Shown here piece by piece: positions 46,601 through 57,345 of a stretch of 64,000 bases of DNA (position 1 is its first letter; each line of letters starts with the position of its first letter). The position numbers and the translations under genes are program-made. The stretch covers positions 190,905,741-190,969,740 of the forward strand of contig CM041465.1 in assembly GCA_023213395.1 (NCBI GenBank), given 5' to 3'. The DNA comes from Cycas panzhihuaensis (taxonomy: Eukaryota > Cycadophyta). The notes below the pieces were generated by a model. That model did not search any database, was not told where the DNA came from, and saw nothing but the letters and a program-made list of their open reading frames with translations.

Positions 46601-46960
46601 TCTCATTTTTTATGCCACTCTGAAATGCATCCATGTTTATACTCCTTTGACTTATTTCAACATCCTGGGTCCATTTTTATTATTCATTTGAGCCTTCGAG
46701 GCTCCCAGGGGAAGCACCTCCTCCCTTCTAGGCCTCCGTTAAACTTTTTATAACCCTTAGGAGCCCTAAAAGGGCTTTCTCACTATCATTTCCCTCCCCT
46801 TTTGTCTGGTAGGCCTCCCTTGAGCCTGATAGCCTCCTCCCAGGGCTCTCCTATCCTCTCACGATCCATATTTGTAGCCTTTTGAGCTGTTGTAGCCCTT
46901 TCACTACCCTTTTGTCTCTCTTTGCATTCTGGCTCCACCGTTACCCTTTTCTCCTATTGT
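43650..46960 (-). pseudogene. antisense ORF of Tat-C2 with plant-mobile-domain-like region
   Basis: Read on the minus strand over about 3.3 kb, with frameshifts and stops. N-terminal charged part: MDRERIGEPWEEAIRLKGG near 46870, and open stretches at 46497-46291 and 46074-45799. The middle (about 45650-45070) has LLVDIISLWDRQACFLP, VGDITITPGDIRRILGM and, at its end, LLQCWFFDYF. These fit the plant mobile domain pattern (W......F.LP.GE.TIT..D...LLG and LLQ.W..E.F). A Gly/Asp/Glu-rich acidic stretch (44850-44790), an Arg/Ser-rich part and a coiled coil (44310-43700) follow. Plant mobile domains occur in host proteins such as MAIN and in transposons. Antisense ORFs beyond pol are known in Tat elements. 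Function unknown; domain call is by pattern only. Confidence 0.55.
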
Positions 46961-46986
46961 TTGATAAAAACCCTATTCTTCTCACC

Positions 46987-47420
46987 ATGGTGCTACTTAT
47001 TTTCACTGATGGAGGAAGTTGTGGTAATCCAGGACCTTCTACTACTACATGGATCCTTCATGACTCCTCCAGTTATGACTATATGCATTTTGGAATCTTT
47101 CTTCATGATGCCATAAATAATAAAGTTGAATACACAGCCATTATTGAGGCCCTTACCGATGTACTTCACTTTCACCATGGTCCCATCATCCTCTTTTGTG
47201 ACTTTCAGATCATTGTGTTATAACTAACCCAGGTTTGCTAAGAGTGTTACCCATAATTGAGGGCCCTCACTTCGACTACTAGATCCTTTCTATCTCACTT
47301 CTCTTTCATGGATATTTAGCATACCCACTAAGATTTTAATAATGAGGCATATAGCCCCATCTGGTGCATCCTTGAGTGTTGTCTCTCCCTCTTAGATTAT
47401 CCTCCATAGGTAGTATAATG
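46987..47420 (+). pseudogene. archaeal-type RNase H of Tat-C2, downstream of integrase
   Basis: The frame 46882-47223 contains LLIFTDGGSCGNPGPSTTTW (catalytic Asp, Gly-Asn-Pro-Gly turn), then NNKVEYTAIIEALTDVLHFH (catalytic Glu), and ILFCDFQIIV at the place of the third acidic residue. Past a TAA, NNEAYSP near 47340 occupies the usual NxxADxLA position, with Tyr for the fourth Asp. The fold is distinct from the RT-linked RNase H at 41.2 kb. It is in sense orientation, beyond integrase and beyond the antisense ORF, and can be translated only as a separate or spliced product. It is the best preserved aRNase H of the family here. Confidence 0.8.
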
Positions 47421-47904
47421 GGTCACCAAATCACCCAGGATCTAAGATCGTCTCTTCCTCCATTTATAATTCTTCTGCACCTCTGAAAGTAGGCCACTAA
47501 TGATATTAAACTATAGTGACCACCAAGTTTGTTTCTCCACCTTATCCTTTGTACCACCCATGGTATGAAGCTCCCACATTGTGACTCTCTATACGTATAT
47601 GTCTCATGCTCGTATTGGCTTGTTGATTATACCCATAACCTTATACATCACTAATTCTTCATAGAAGTAATGGGGGCATCCTCCTCATCCCCTCTTTCTT
47701 TCATATCAAATTTTGAGTGACGCATAGGCAGCCCCTATGCCACCCCTTATCCTTCCTTATCCACGTGATTTGCCATAATACTTGCCACTCTCCTTAGATG
47801 ACGACACCTTTTTTACATTGGTAAACAACAATAATCTTTATGTTGATAGCATTCATCATCACCTAATACTTCTGAATAATGAGGCTCTACTACTAAGGGG
47901 GGAG
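47421..47904 (+). promoter_or_regulatory. leader and polypurine tract before the 3' LTR of Tat-C2
   Basis: No coding signal. TACTAAGGGGGGAG at 47891-47904 lies directly before TGTTTC and is a clear polypurine tract, the primer for plus-strand DNA synthesis. Confidence 0.75.
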
Positions 47905-50900
47905 TGTTTCTCGGCCATTTAGAATAGACATGGGTGATATCTCTTAGGTAGGAATAGGTATATCTCTAACCTTACTCCACATTTACTTCAGGATGTATTG
48001 AAATATTTAGTAGATATATTTTATGTGATGTTGTGGCTTGCATGGTTGATATGCTTGGTTTGCCTACCTTTTTTATTCCTATGACTATCATTTCAGCCTA
48101 TGACAATTCAGGACAAATGTCCTATGGCATAGTGCAGTCCTCCATCACACCTCCTCATCACTCTCAAGTACTCTTGGGCTCCTACAGCCCACTTTTGATT
48201 GTTGTTAGCATTAGACATGATCCCTAACTCCTTATTTTAGGCATGATCACCCTTGCACGTGCCAATTACCCCTCATTGGAGCCTTATCACTACACTCTTC
48301 TTACTTAATGAGGTTTCATTGATGCCTAAGGGTCTCTTAGATGCCTTACTAGTCCAGCATATTGCTCCATTAGGGCCTAGGACCCTTCTTTTAGGGGGGC
48401 CCTAGGCCTCCCTTTATTTTTCTTCTTTGTTTTATTCATACTATGGCACTATTTGTGGCACCATGGCATTGTTCGTGGCACCATGGTACTATTTTCAATA
48501 CTGCAACAAACTTTATGGTGCCATGAAGTTTACCATGGGGTGATTGTCCATAAGTATCCATGACCTAGTAATGGCCAGTTTCACATTTATTATGAAATTA
48601 ACATATGGCAAGATGTTGTTTCCCACCCAGAGCAAACCCTAATTGCTCGATAGACCAAATTTGGGTATAAAAACCTAATTTCAAACTCATTTTAGCTCTC
48701 TTGAGAAAGAAAAAAAATGCCTCTCACTGGTATCTCCTACCTTCATCTTCCCTTAGGGTAAAACCCCAAGTTGCAAGTCTACAGTAGCTCATTTTCAGTA
48801 GGTTTCCTTCCTCAAGTACTCACTCCAGTTACTATATCAAGCTTTTGTAGGTTTCTTACTTTTCTTTTGTTTCCAAGTGGAGCCTTCCTCCACCTAATAA
48901 GAGGGATCTCTCTCCCTTCATTAGTTTATGAGGTAATATATATCTCAAATCAGTTTTAATGGGTGTTTCAAGTGTGTTATTTGTTGTTTTTTTGTTTTAA
49001 CAAGTGTGTTTTTGTGAATACTTTCCTTTATTTGCAACAATCTTTCTTATATACTCATTTCCTTAGGATATTTAAAGGAAGGCAAACCCTTCTTTCCCTT
49101 TTATTCATCCTTCCACACCTCTTGGGTTCCTCTTAGGCCATAAGCAAGTGGATCATAGGAACTTGTAGAAAGGGAGTAGAGGAGCTTATGGCTAGGGTTC
49201 TGACCCTCATAGCTATATCCTCCAAGGTAGCCCCCTACCTTTCTCATTTCTCCTATGTTATATCCACCTTGCATGCTAAGAAAACCCTTGGTTGAAGGCT
49301 CGCCATTGGTCATAGTATTCATAGACACTTGCAATGCTTGCAACTCAGCCTCAAACCCATCATTTAATGGGAGATATACTAGTAAGTCTTGTCATTTATA
49401 AGATTCATATCCTACTTTGAAAATCTTGCAAGGGGTGCAACATTTCAACTTTTGTGACTTTTTACATTTTTTACAACTTTTACAACTTTTGTCCTTGTGA
49501 GCTATGTCATCTTCTTTACTTGCCTAAAGCTATAAAACCTCTCTTGATTTGTCTACTTGGAGTACTTGAGCATGTGGAGGTGTCATATTTAGAGGAGCTA
49601 GCCATTCTAAGGCTCTTCTTTCTCACTCCCTTACCTCCCTTTTCCCTCTAAAAATTGTTTAGAAACTTTGAATGCATATTGAGAAAGATTAAAAAGCATA
49701 TTATTTCTTTTTCTTCAAAGCATAAAGTAACCTTGGGATTTCCTTTTGGCAAACATATGCACAGACAAATATCTATTTTCTTTCGCATATGCATATAATC
49801 TCTTGTAGAAAGGAAATCAATCTATCAAGCAAACATTACTTTCTTCAAGTAAGTGGGAATCACAATAAAAGTTACATGCATTTTGTTACCATTCATTTCT
49901 TTTGAAACTTTTCCTTGCAACTTTTCTTTATTTCCTTTTTCACAAACATTCTAGGGAAGGTAAGGAATCCCCATCAATAGTTTCATCTACAATACTAACT
50001 GTGGCTAGAGCACAAGGTGGGTGGAAAAGGGAAAGCAATGTAAGGAAGGTGACACACTTCATTAATTGGCTTGATTCCAAGTGCACTCTCTCCAACCATT
50101 CTTTCCTCCCTTTTCTTTTTTCCCTTTCTCTGAAAAGGAATAGGAAGTTGCATTCCATCTCAATTGTAATCATTTACTTGGCATTCATTTAGAAGGAAAA
50201 GTTATCCATTGCATTGGCATGCACTAACCTCACTCCCCTTTTCTAAATAGGGATGGTTTGGGTTATTGAACTACTCATATTGCATCTCTAAAGAAAAGTC
50301 ACAAAAGAGGTTCCTTTCCCTTATTGCATCTCCCTCTCTTGCATACTCTTCACATTCTCAACCAGGTGGGGGAGGACATAAAGGGGACTTAGGCCTTCTA
50401 ATAGTTACTTTCTTGTCATGCATTAGTGAAACAAATTGCATTAGTCATTGCACTCTCTTCTCCCTTTGCATTCACTCATTCTCTTATTTCCTTGTCCTTT
50501 TGTTTATAAAAGTAAAGGAGAGAGGAAAAAAGAGAGAGAAAAGAAGAGAGTTCTTTCAAATTTCATTTACTTGGTAATAATAGTACTTTGTATCATTACA
50601 TTACCTTTGGACAAAAGAAAGATAAAGACATCCTCTAAAACTCTTGATATATTTAGTCACTTGCTTGTTTCACATAAACCCTAGAGGCATCTCCTTTAGG
50701 TAACTCTTAGCAAGGCACCCCACTCACTTTGACCTTCTTAGGTTTTGGTTCTCCTATACCAAACACCCCCTCTTTTTTTGCACTCTTTCCACTTGCCATG
50801 CCTCTCTTATTCCATAGGCATCCCCTTCTCCACGAGGGTTCTCCTCCTCTTTCCCTTCCTTCCAGGAAAAGTGCTTTAGTCCTCCCTCTCCTTCCTTAAC

Positions 50901-51159
50901 CCATTAGGATAGGAAAGTCCCCCTTGAGACCACTTGGCAAATCGAGGATGCCTTCGCCCACTTCAAATCTGAGAAGGTACCGACCAAAAGGGAGGGTCTT
51001 ATGTGATATTTGTAGGTCTCTGAACCTGTGTTCTGATGTATGGTTGGCCTTTATGGGTGACCTATTCCCCCCACTCTCAAGGATCTTTGAGCCTCTTGTT
51101 TAGTGATAGTGTAAGCTTGATCCCCTTGTGTTTAGCATCCCCCCAGAGGTGTGCTTCCA
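47905..51159 (+). repeat. 3' LTR of Tat-C2 (full length, 3255 bp)
   Basis: Starts TGTTTCTCGGCC after the polypurine tract and ends GTGTGCTTCCA at 51159, where Gyp-G RT resumes. A TATA box candidate GGGTATAAAAACC is near 48664. It includes three 20-bp tandem units at 48443-48502 and a 17-bp stretch CTAGGGAAGGTAAGGAA (near 49952) shared with the Tat-A LTR. Short open frames inside it (49101-49343 minus, 50266-50577 plus) have no recognisable product. Confidence 0.87.
48443..48502 (+). repeat. three tandem 20-bp units in the Tat-C2 LTR
   Basis: ATGGCACTATTTGTGGCACC, ATGGCATTGTTCGTGGCACC and a diverged third ATGGTACTATTTTCAATACT. They lie about 170 bp upstream of the TATA candidate, where LTR enhancer repeats are often found. 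Confidence 0.7.
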
Positions 51160-51710
51160 ATATCTAATATAATTCCTATGAAAAGAATAAATGGAGATAT
51201 AAGGTTATGTATAGAGTTTAGGAATCTAAATAAGAAATCCCTTAAGGAAAATTACCCTCTCCTTAGGATGGAGTAGATACTACAAAAAGTTGCAAGTTCT
51301 AAGATAATGTCTAAGCTCAATGGATTTTCAAAGTATAATTGGGCCTTAGTAACTAAGAAGGATCACTTCAAGACCTATTTAACCACAATTTAGGGAATCT
51401 TTACATATAGAAAAATGTCATTTAGGTTGGTGAATATGGAAGAAACATTCCATAAAGTTATCAATTATTTATTTAAAGGTTTGTTTAGTATTATCACTAT
51501 GATTTATTTACACCATATGATGGTATTATCAAAGAGTTATATTGAGCACTTGAAGCAAATCCTACAAAATATAGGGAGTTCAATATTTCATTAAATCCAA
51601 AGAAAATGGTATTTGGGGTGACTATTGGTAAGATTTTAGGACATATTATTTCTAAAGAGGGGTTGCCCTTGCAAATAATAAAGTAATCCATGCTTTCTTT
51701 TGTAAAGTTA
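51160..51710 (+). pseudogene. reverse transcriptase of Gyp-G
   Basis: SNIIPMKRINGDIRLCIEF, LNKKSLKENYPLLRMEQIL, SKLNGFSKYNWALVTKKDHF, GIFTYRKMSFRLVNMEETFH and YIEHLKQIL are the RT blocks in order. FRLVN stands for the usual FGLxN. At about 51505-51520 the catalytic YxDD reads YLHHMM, with both Asp replaced by His. TAG/TAA stops are fewer than in Tat-C at the start and increase after 51590. Reverse transcription activity is excluded as written. Confidence 0.8.
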
Positions 51711-51749
51711 ACTTCTTGTAAAGGTTCATTCTAGATTTCACCAAGATCA

Positions 51750-52290
51750 CCCTTCTTGTAAGCATGCTTTTAAGGAAGGACATTGAGTCTAAATTGACTA
51801 AAGAAACCAAGAAGGCCTTTCATAAAATCAAAGAATGGATTAGAAAAACACTTATTCTATTCACTCCTAATTTTTAAAATGACTTTATTATCTATTCTTA
51901 TACCTTAGAAGGAGCTCATGGAACCATGCTTCTATGGAAATATGAATATAAGCTAGAAAATGTAATTACCTTCTTGAGAGGGTTCTTAAAATATTACCAA
52001 CTTAAGTAAACTAACATGAAGAAATAGGCTTAATCATTGGTTAAATCCATGAAAGAATTTAAGCCCTATAAAATCCATAACCATGCTATGACTTATGTCC
52101 CATCACCCCTAGTCAAGGACATAGTTAATCAAGAAAAGCCAATTAGAAGATGAATTAAATGGCTATCCAAGATTTAAGAACTTAATATAAATGTAAAGGC
52201 TATGAGAATAGTAATAGAGCAAGCCCTATGTAAGATACTAGTGAAAGACTAAGTCACAGATCTAGTTAGACTAAATGAAAAGCAAGGAAT
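51750..52290 (+). pseudogene. connection and RT-linked RNase H of Gyp-G
   Basis: FIIYSYTLEGAHGTMLLWK (about 51880-51940) is the first RNase H strand region. LKYYQLKQTNMKKQAQSLVK-like sequence, HAMTYVPSPLVKDIVNQ and IKWLSKIQELNINVKAM follow, with stops at Gln positions. They correspond to the RNase H and the segment leading to integrase in this group. Together with the domain at 23845-24240 it gives the element two different RNase H domains, one on each side of RT. Confidence 0.6.
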
Positions 52291-52469
52291 GCACCCTAAA
52301 TAACTAACCAATACTAAATTTGAAGATGAAGGCAACTCTAAGCTTAATCCATTCCTTAAGAATGTTGCTTATTATATACATAATGGATTTGACCCTGTCA
52401 TTAAATAAGAAGGAAAAAACCTCTTTAAATTTAAGAGTAGTCCCATATGTCTTTCTTAAAAGATAACTA

Positions 52470-53260
52470 TATAGGAGTAACTATGATGGAACCATACTAA
52501 AATGCTTGAGTATAAAGGAGTGCTCTAAAGTGTTAGAGGAATTTCATGTTGGTTTATATAGAAGGAACTTCTTAATAGAAGCTACCACACATAAGATCCT
52601 TTAAACAAGTTACTCTTGGCCTATAATATTGAAGGATTATTTTCAAAGGGTAAAGAGTTATCTAGCTTATCAGTGATTTGTTAGAGAATAAAAATTGATA
52701 GTTATGACCTTATAGCCAGTCTTTACTAACCAACCTTTAAAGTAGTGGGGTTTAGTCCTTACTATGTTTATTAACTTAAATTATAGTAAAGGATACACCT
52801 TAATTCTTATAGTTATTGACTATTTCACAAGTTGGGTTAAAGTTATAACATCCAAGGGACCCACCTTTATTACGGTGATTGAATTGTTTAAGGATTTGTA
52901 AAGTTCTTCCAGAAGTATGGTTTTATCATAAATTATTTATCAAACTACTATCCATAAAGGAATGGGTTAGCAGAGTTGACTAATAGAAACCTAACAAGAA
53001 TTATGAGGAATATTATCAAGCGAAATCAAAATGATTAACATCTAAAGCTATATCAAATGCTATAGCTAAATAAGATTACAAGTAAGGAGGCCATCATCTA
53101 TTTTCTATCTCTACTAATTTATGATAAGAATGTAGTCTTATGAACTCGACTCTCCTTAGAAATACTTCAACTTATCAAATATATTAATGAAGATTTATCA
53201 CTTATAAATAAAAGGGTATAAGTGATAGAATTAATGATTCATTTATTAATTCACCTTCAT
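52470..53260 (+). pseudogene. integrase of Gyp-G
   Basis: VLEEFHVGLYRRNFLIEATT, HKIL and YSWPIILKDYFQRVKSYLA are the zinc-binding region with its second Cys pair lost to stops. YTLILIVIDYFTSWVKVI (about 52795-52850) is the start of the core (Ile-Asp-Tyr-Phe-Thr). Later blocks are broken; LSLEILQLIKYINEDLSLIN at about 53150-53210 corresponds to the segment after the catalytic Glu. Integrase would insert the cDNA; this copy is dead. Confidence 0.65.
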
Positions 53261-53343
53261 GTACTTTTTAATTATATTATAAAAATTAGTCACTTTAGTA
53301 ATATAATGTTATAAATTATAAGTATACTTTAAATTATTGCACT

Positions 53344-53616
53344 GATAGGCGCCCTCAGATGACTTCAGTGAGGGGAGTGGGGAGGGCCGCCTCAACCCTC
53401 CCACTTTACTCCCATATATTCTATTTGAAAAAAAAAAAAAATGCAAAAACGTGGACCAGTCCTATGCCAACCGGAAATGACACGTTCTGATCCTTCCTTA
53501 ATCGGCCCACTAACAGTGCCTTCCACCTCTACAACTCGCTGCTTCCACGTGGACCAGTCCTATGCCAACCGTAAATGACACATTCACCTATCGGCACTCA
53601 CAGACTGTCAACAGTC
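53344..53616. other. 273-bp CpG-retaining island, possible small insertion
   Basis: Flanked on both sides by TGCACT (53338-53343 and 53617-53622). Inside: a hairpin GTGGGGAGGG / CCCTCCCAC near 53378-53404, a run of 14 A (53428-53441), and a direct repeat of about 38 bp (about 53450-53487 and 53549-53586), the second copy containing the palindrome CCACGTGG. It has many CpG sites in surroundings that have lost nearly all. No coding frame. It could be a small non-autonomous transposon, a SINE-like piece or captured promoter DNA; I cannot decide. Confidence 0.5.
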
Positions 53617-53622
53617 TGCACT

Positions 53623-55489
53623 AGTAATATAAAGTTGTAAATCCTAGTTGAGGGGCTAAAGGCCCACTTTCACTAGTGTAAGTATGTGTGACACTTGGTC
53701 ACCATGTAATCAATCTCATGCTTGTGTGCCATTTGTCCACTATGCATAAACTTGAAATTATCTATATATTGAGGCCCTCTTTTGGTAATTATATATGCAT
53801 TCTTTGAGAGGTTACATGAACTGTAAACTAAGTTTATGCTACTAAAATGATAGTTGTAGGGTTTGAACTTGATTTCTATCCCATCAATTTCTTATATTAT
53901 GATCTTGCTTATGTGCTTATGAATGTTGATTTTCTATGATTAAGATCCTAGTTGAGGGAATAGTAAATCTATTTCCCTTCAACAAGACCTACTGACCTTA
54001 GAGAAAATGAGAAAAGAAGTGAAATAGAAGTTTTTCACAGTCATCAACAAAACATAAAGTAATACTTTGAGAAGGCAATTATGACTAAAAAGGATTTTTA
54101 AGTAGGTCATGTGGTTCTTTTCTAGGATAAAATGAAGGAGAAGCCATGACATATAAGAAATTTAATTCATTATAGCTAGGATTACTAGAGGTAGTTGAAT
54201 CATTGCTATAAATCCTTCTAGACTAAAGTTTATGAAGGAAGACTTATTATCTATCCCAAGCATGGTTGGTACCTTAAGACTTTTAAAATAAAGTCCAATT
54301 AGCTAGTCTTATAACTATTATATATTCCTTTTAAACTTTATAAATATGCCTAACTGCATTTGATATTTTAAATTTCATTTTGGATATAATTTCTTTTGAA
54401 ATGGTTTCTATAACCCATTAGGGTTTACACAAAGCGAGGAAGACAATTATTACTCCTTTTATAATGTAACCAAAGCAAAATCTTCCTTCTAACTTTCTTG
54501 TTAGGGTTATTTTTGGCATGTATGACACTATAGACTGTGGAAAACTAGGAATGCATGCTTGTACTAGAATAGAGAATGCAAGTGCATATAACTAACAGAT
54601 TATACATAGGTATACATGAAGGGAATCCAACAAAAAGTCCAAAAAATATACTCTTAGGGTATGCAATATAGGATATGTACCTTTTAGGTACACTTGTAGA
54701 TAAGAACATATCAAGTATGCACATAAGGGTATTCATAATATGCATGACAAGTATAGATCTACAAGTCTCAAATCCAATGATGTCAACCCAAGGACATGTA
54801 TGTATAGATGTACAAATGGTCAGAGATTGATTAAGAAGTATAGTCATGTGTTAAAGTGAAAAGGTATAATTCATAAAGGGTATGGTTATGACTATGGATC
54901 ATAACCATTCACCAAGAGGCACATGTCAAAGTATTTATTGGTAATTTTCTCATAATTCTAACAGGGAGATCTAATCATTGCATCTAAGTGTATCTAATCT
55001 AAGTCACAGTACAAGAATTAAGTGTAATGATACATTCCACTAGGGTATGGTATGTATGAATAGTGTAGGGAATTCATGCGAGGATACATTCCAAATTTAC
55101 ATAGAAATATACAAATAATGATATTACTTAATAAAATAAAGAGTAACGTGGGATGTTGTGTACTTATGAATGGAAATTAATTATATAATGAATGCATGAT
55201 TAGTATGTTAAAGAATGATGATGTTATGATGATCCATTAATTGTATGCATGATATAGTATTATAATTATGTTGACCAACCCTAGTTAGACTACCAGAAAG
55301 TGAACCTTGATAAGTGAATATCTCAATAAGGGGATATAGGAATTCAACATTGGTTATGTTTCTTATGCCCATTAAGGAGGGATTGGACCAAGAGTTTCAT
55401 AAGTGGATTATATTCAAAGATTAGGGAACCCTATCTCTCTTCATGATGGCAAGCTATAACTAAGCCTTTGATAATTGAGGGACCTTCCA
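53623..55489 (+). other. LTR-like and leader sequence upstream of Gyp-H
   Basis: AGTAATATAAAGTTGTAAAT at 53623-53642 nearly repeats 53297-53316. ATCCTAGTTGAGGG occurs at about 53641 and again near 53946. The stretch has the look of LTR and 5' leader for Gyp-H (gag starts at 55490), but I found neither a partner LTR nor a clear primer site. Short open frames (for example 54545-54847 minus) carry no recognised protein. Confidence 0.35.
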
Positions 55490-57345
55490 ATGCCACCTAA
55501 GAGGCCTTCAAAGGTAGGAGATCCATAAAAAGGAACTTCATATAAGGGGAAAGAATCAAGAAGACAAAGGGCATTATGGTAGTAAAGGGAATCCAAATTG
55601 AGAAAGTTAAACAAATTATGTTTTAAAAACAATGAGACTAAGGAGTAACTTGTTGAGGAATTTAAGGCAAGTGGAGCCCAAACACCCCAACAATGAGAAG
55701 TGGAAAAAAATGGGGAATAGATGGTACTAGTTCCTACCCTAATTGGATCTAACATTATAAGGCCAAAGAAGGAGGGAAATTTACAAGGGGATTTAGAACA
55801 AAGTAATATTACAATTAAAGATAATACCCTAGGGAAGGAACATAATACAAAGGTGGATTATACTTTAAATAACTTATGTGATTAGAAAGAAAAGATGGAG
55901 GAAGGTCCCTTGGCATATAAGGAGAATAAACTAAAAAGATAGTTCTTTGAGGAATCACCAAAAAAGGGATCCAAGCAATCATATTTAATAGTGACTCCAT
56001 TAATAGTTTATATGCCATGAATACTTAAAACCATTCATTTATGAATACCTTTTAACAACCCTCTATTTAGAAGAGATAGTGTTGTAGTAAACACACTAAG
56101 TACATCACCCAAACTATGTACTAGAGGAAAGGTAGATTCATCCTTAGAGGAGAAGGATCTATGATCACCAAAGGGTGTGACATTGGATACACTAGAAATA
56201 GATAACTTGAAGGATTTTGGGAAGCTAGTCTTCAATGACATATCAGATGCTATAGAACACATGTATCTATGCCAAAATCTGATAGACATGAAGAAAATTA
56301 TAGATGAAAATAAGATCATGGCAAGATTTACCTATGTCTTAAGAGGTTTAACATTAGCATGGTACAAAGAGTTAGTTAAGACAAAATCTTAGAAAAATAT
56401 GAAAAAATTATTTCAAGAAAGACTTCAAAAATTTTGTAGTAACAAGCTAGTAGAAATCACCTTAAGAGAGATTAAATAAAAATCAAGAGAATTAGTACTA
56501 ACATATATCAATAAAGTAAACATAATTGCTATTAATATGGTAAATAAAAGGTGATTGATCATAATATGAAGAACTATTTTGTCAAAGGATTAAATGACAA
56601 ATGAATATCTATGATGCATACTCATCCTCTTAAATATTTTAAGAATGCCTAAGAGTTAGCCTTAGATTCTATGGTAGAGACAGATGCCCAAGCAGGAGGG
56701 CATGATCCTCTATTATTTAAGTTATAGGAAGATATTATAAACATTAAGCAAAACCAACATAATCAACCTATATTTTAGATTGAAAAGGCATAGGAAGAAT
56801 CTAAAATGAAAACTTTAAGAACAAAAGTAATAAGATTAAAGATGAATACTAAGAAAGAAGAGGAGGAAAATAAGAAAAAATAAGGCAAAGAATTTAGAAT
56901 AGAGAATGGTATCACATATGTGAAGAGGATTCACATACGACAAAGGAGTGTGATTTAAATCCAAAGAATAGTGTAATCTAATAAATAGATAAATGGTACT
57001 ACATATGTGATATGGACACCCATAACACATGAGAATGTTTCTATAGCCCTAGAGGAAAAGGGTATAAAGGTTGAAGTTGAGGAAGAGGAAGTGACTTAAC
57101 CAAAAATGTATACACTACAAGGAATATACCAAAATGATCAAAGAAGAAGCTACTTATGGGTAGATGCTTAATATGTTTAGAATTTAGACATTGGAAATCA
57201 AAATGTCCCATGACCAAATCTTATGAAGAATACCCCTTTGTATGCAAGAATTATGGACTAAGAAATCATAAAGTAGAGGAGTGTAAGGGAAAAGAAAAGG
57301 TGACTAACCTGATGACTATAATTCTCGAGACTTAGCAAAAATGTT
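55490..57345 (+). pseudogene. gag of Gyp-H with zinc knuckles
   Basis: Starts MPPKRPSKVG at 55490. After a disordered part, 56177-56392 is open: EIDNLKDFGKLVFNDISDAI, then MARFTYVLRGLTLAWYKELV, the core gag pattern (Phe..Leu-Arg-Gly-x-Ala-x-x-Trp-Tyr). Near 57155-57295 a double zinc-knuckle region reads CLICLEFRHWKSKCP and CKNYGLRNHKVEEC, each with Cys-x2-Cys-x4-His-x4-Cys spacing or close to it. Gag makes particles and the knuckles bind RNA. Stops throughout. Confidence 0.75.

Larger units (their letters stand above)
35243..51159 (+). mobile_element. Tat-C2: nearly complete Tat-type element with antisense ORF and post-integrase RNase H
   Basis: Order: 5' LTR (truncated, 35243-36024), primer site, gag, protease, RT, RNase H, integrase, hairpin, antisense ORF (minus), archaeal-type RNase H (plus), polypurine tract, full 3' LTR (47905-51159). 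Right after its 3' end Gyp-G resumes. It is the only copy that shows the whole family layout beyond integrase. Decay is mainly by TAG/TAA stops and G-to-A changes. Confidence 0.88.
51160..53260 (+). mobile_element. Gyp-G, right half
   Basis: Continues the element that breaks off at 24728: RT, RT-linked RNase H and integrase in order on the plus strand. The first residues, SNIIPMKRING, correspond to a point about 50 residues after the left break. The integrase end fades out near 53260 and no 3' LTR could be assigned. Confidence 0.72.

Noticed and set aside
48443-48502. CRISPR-like or satellite array
   Set aside because: Three direct 20-bp units without spacers inside an LTR; an ordinary promoter-region repeat.
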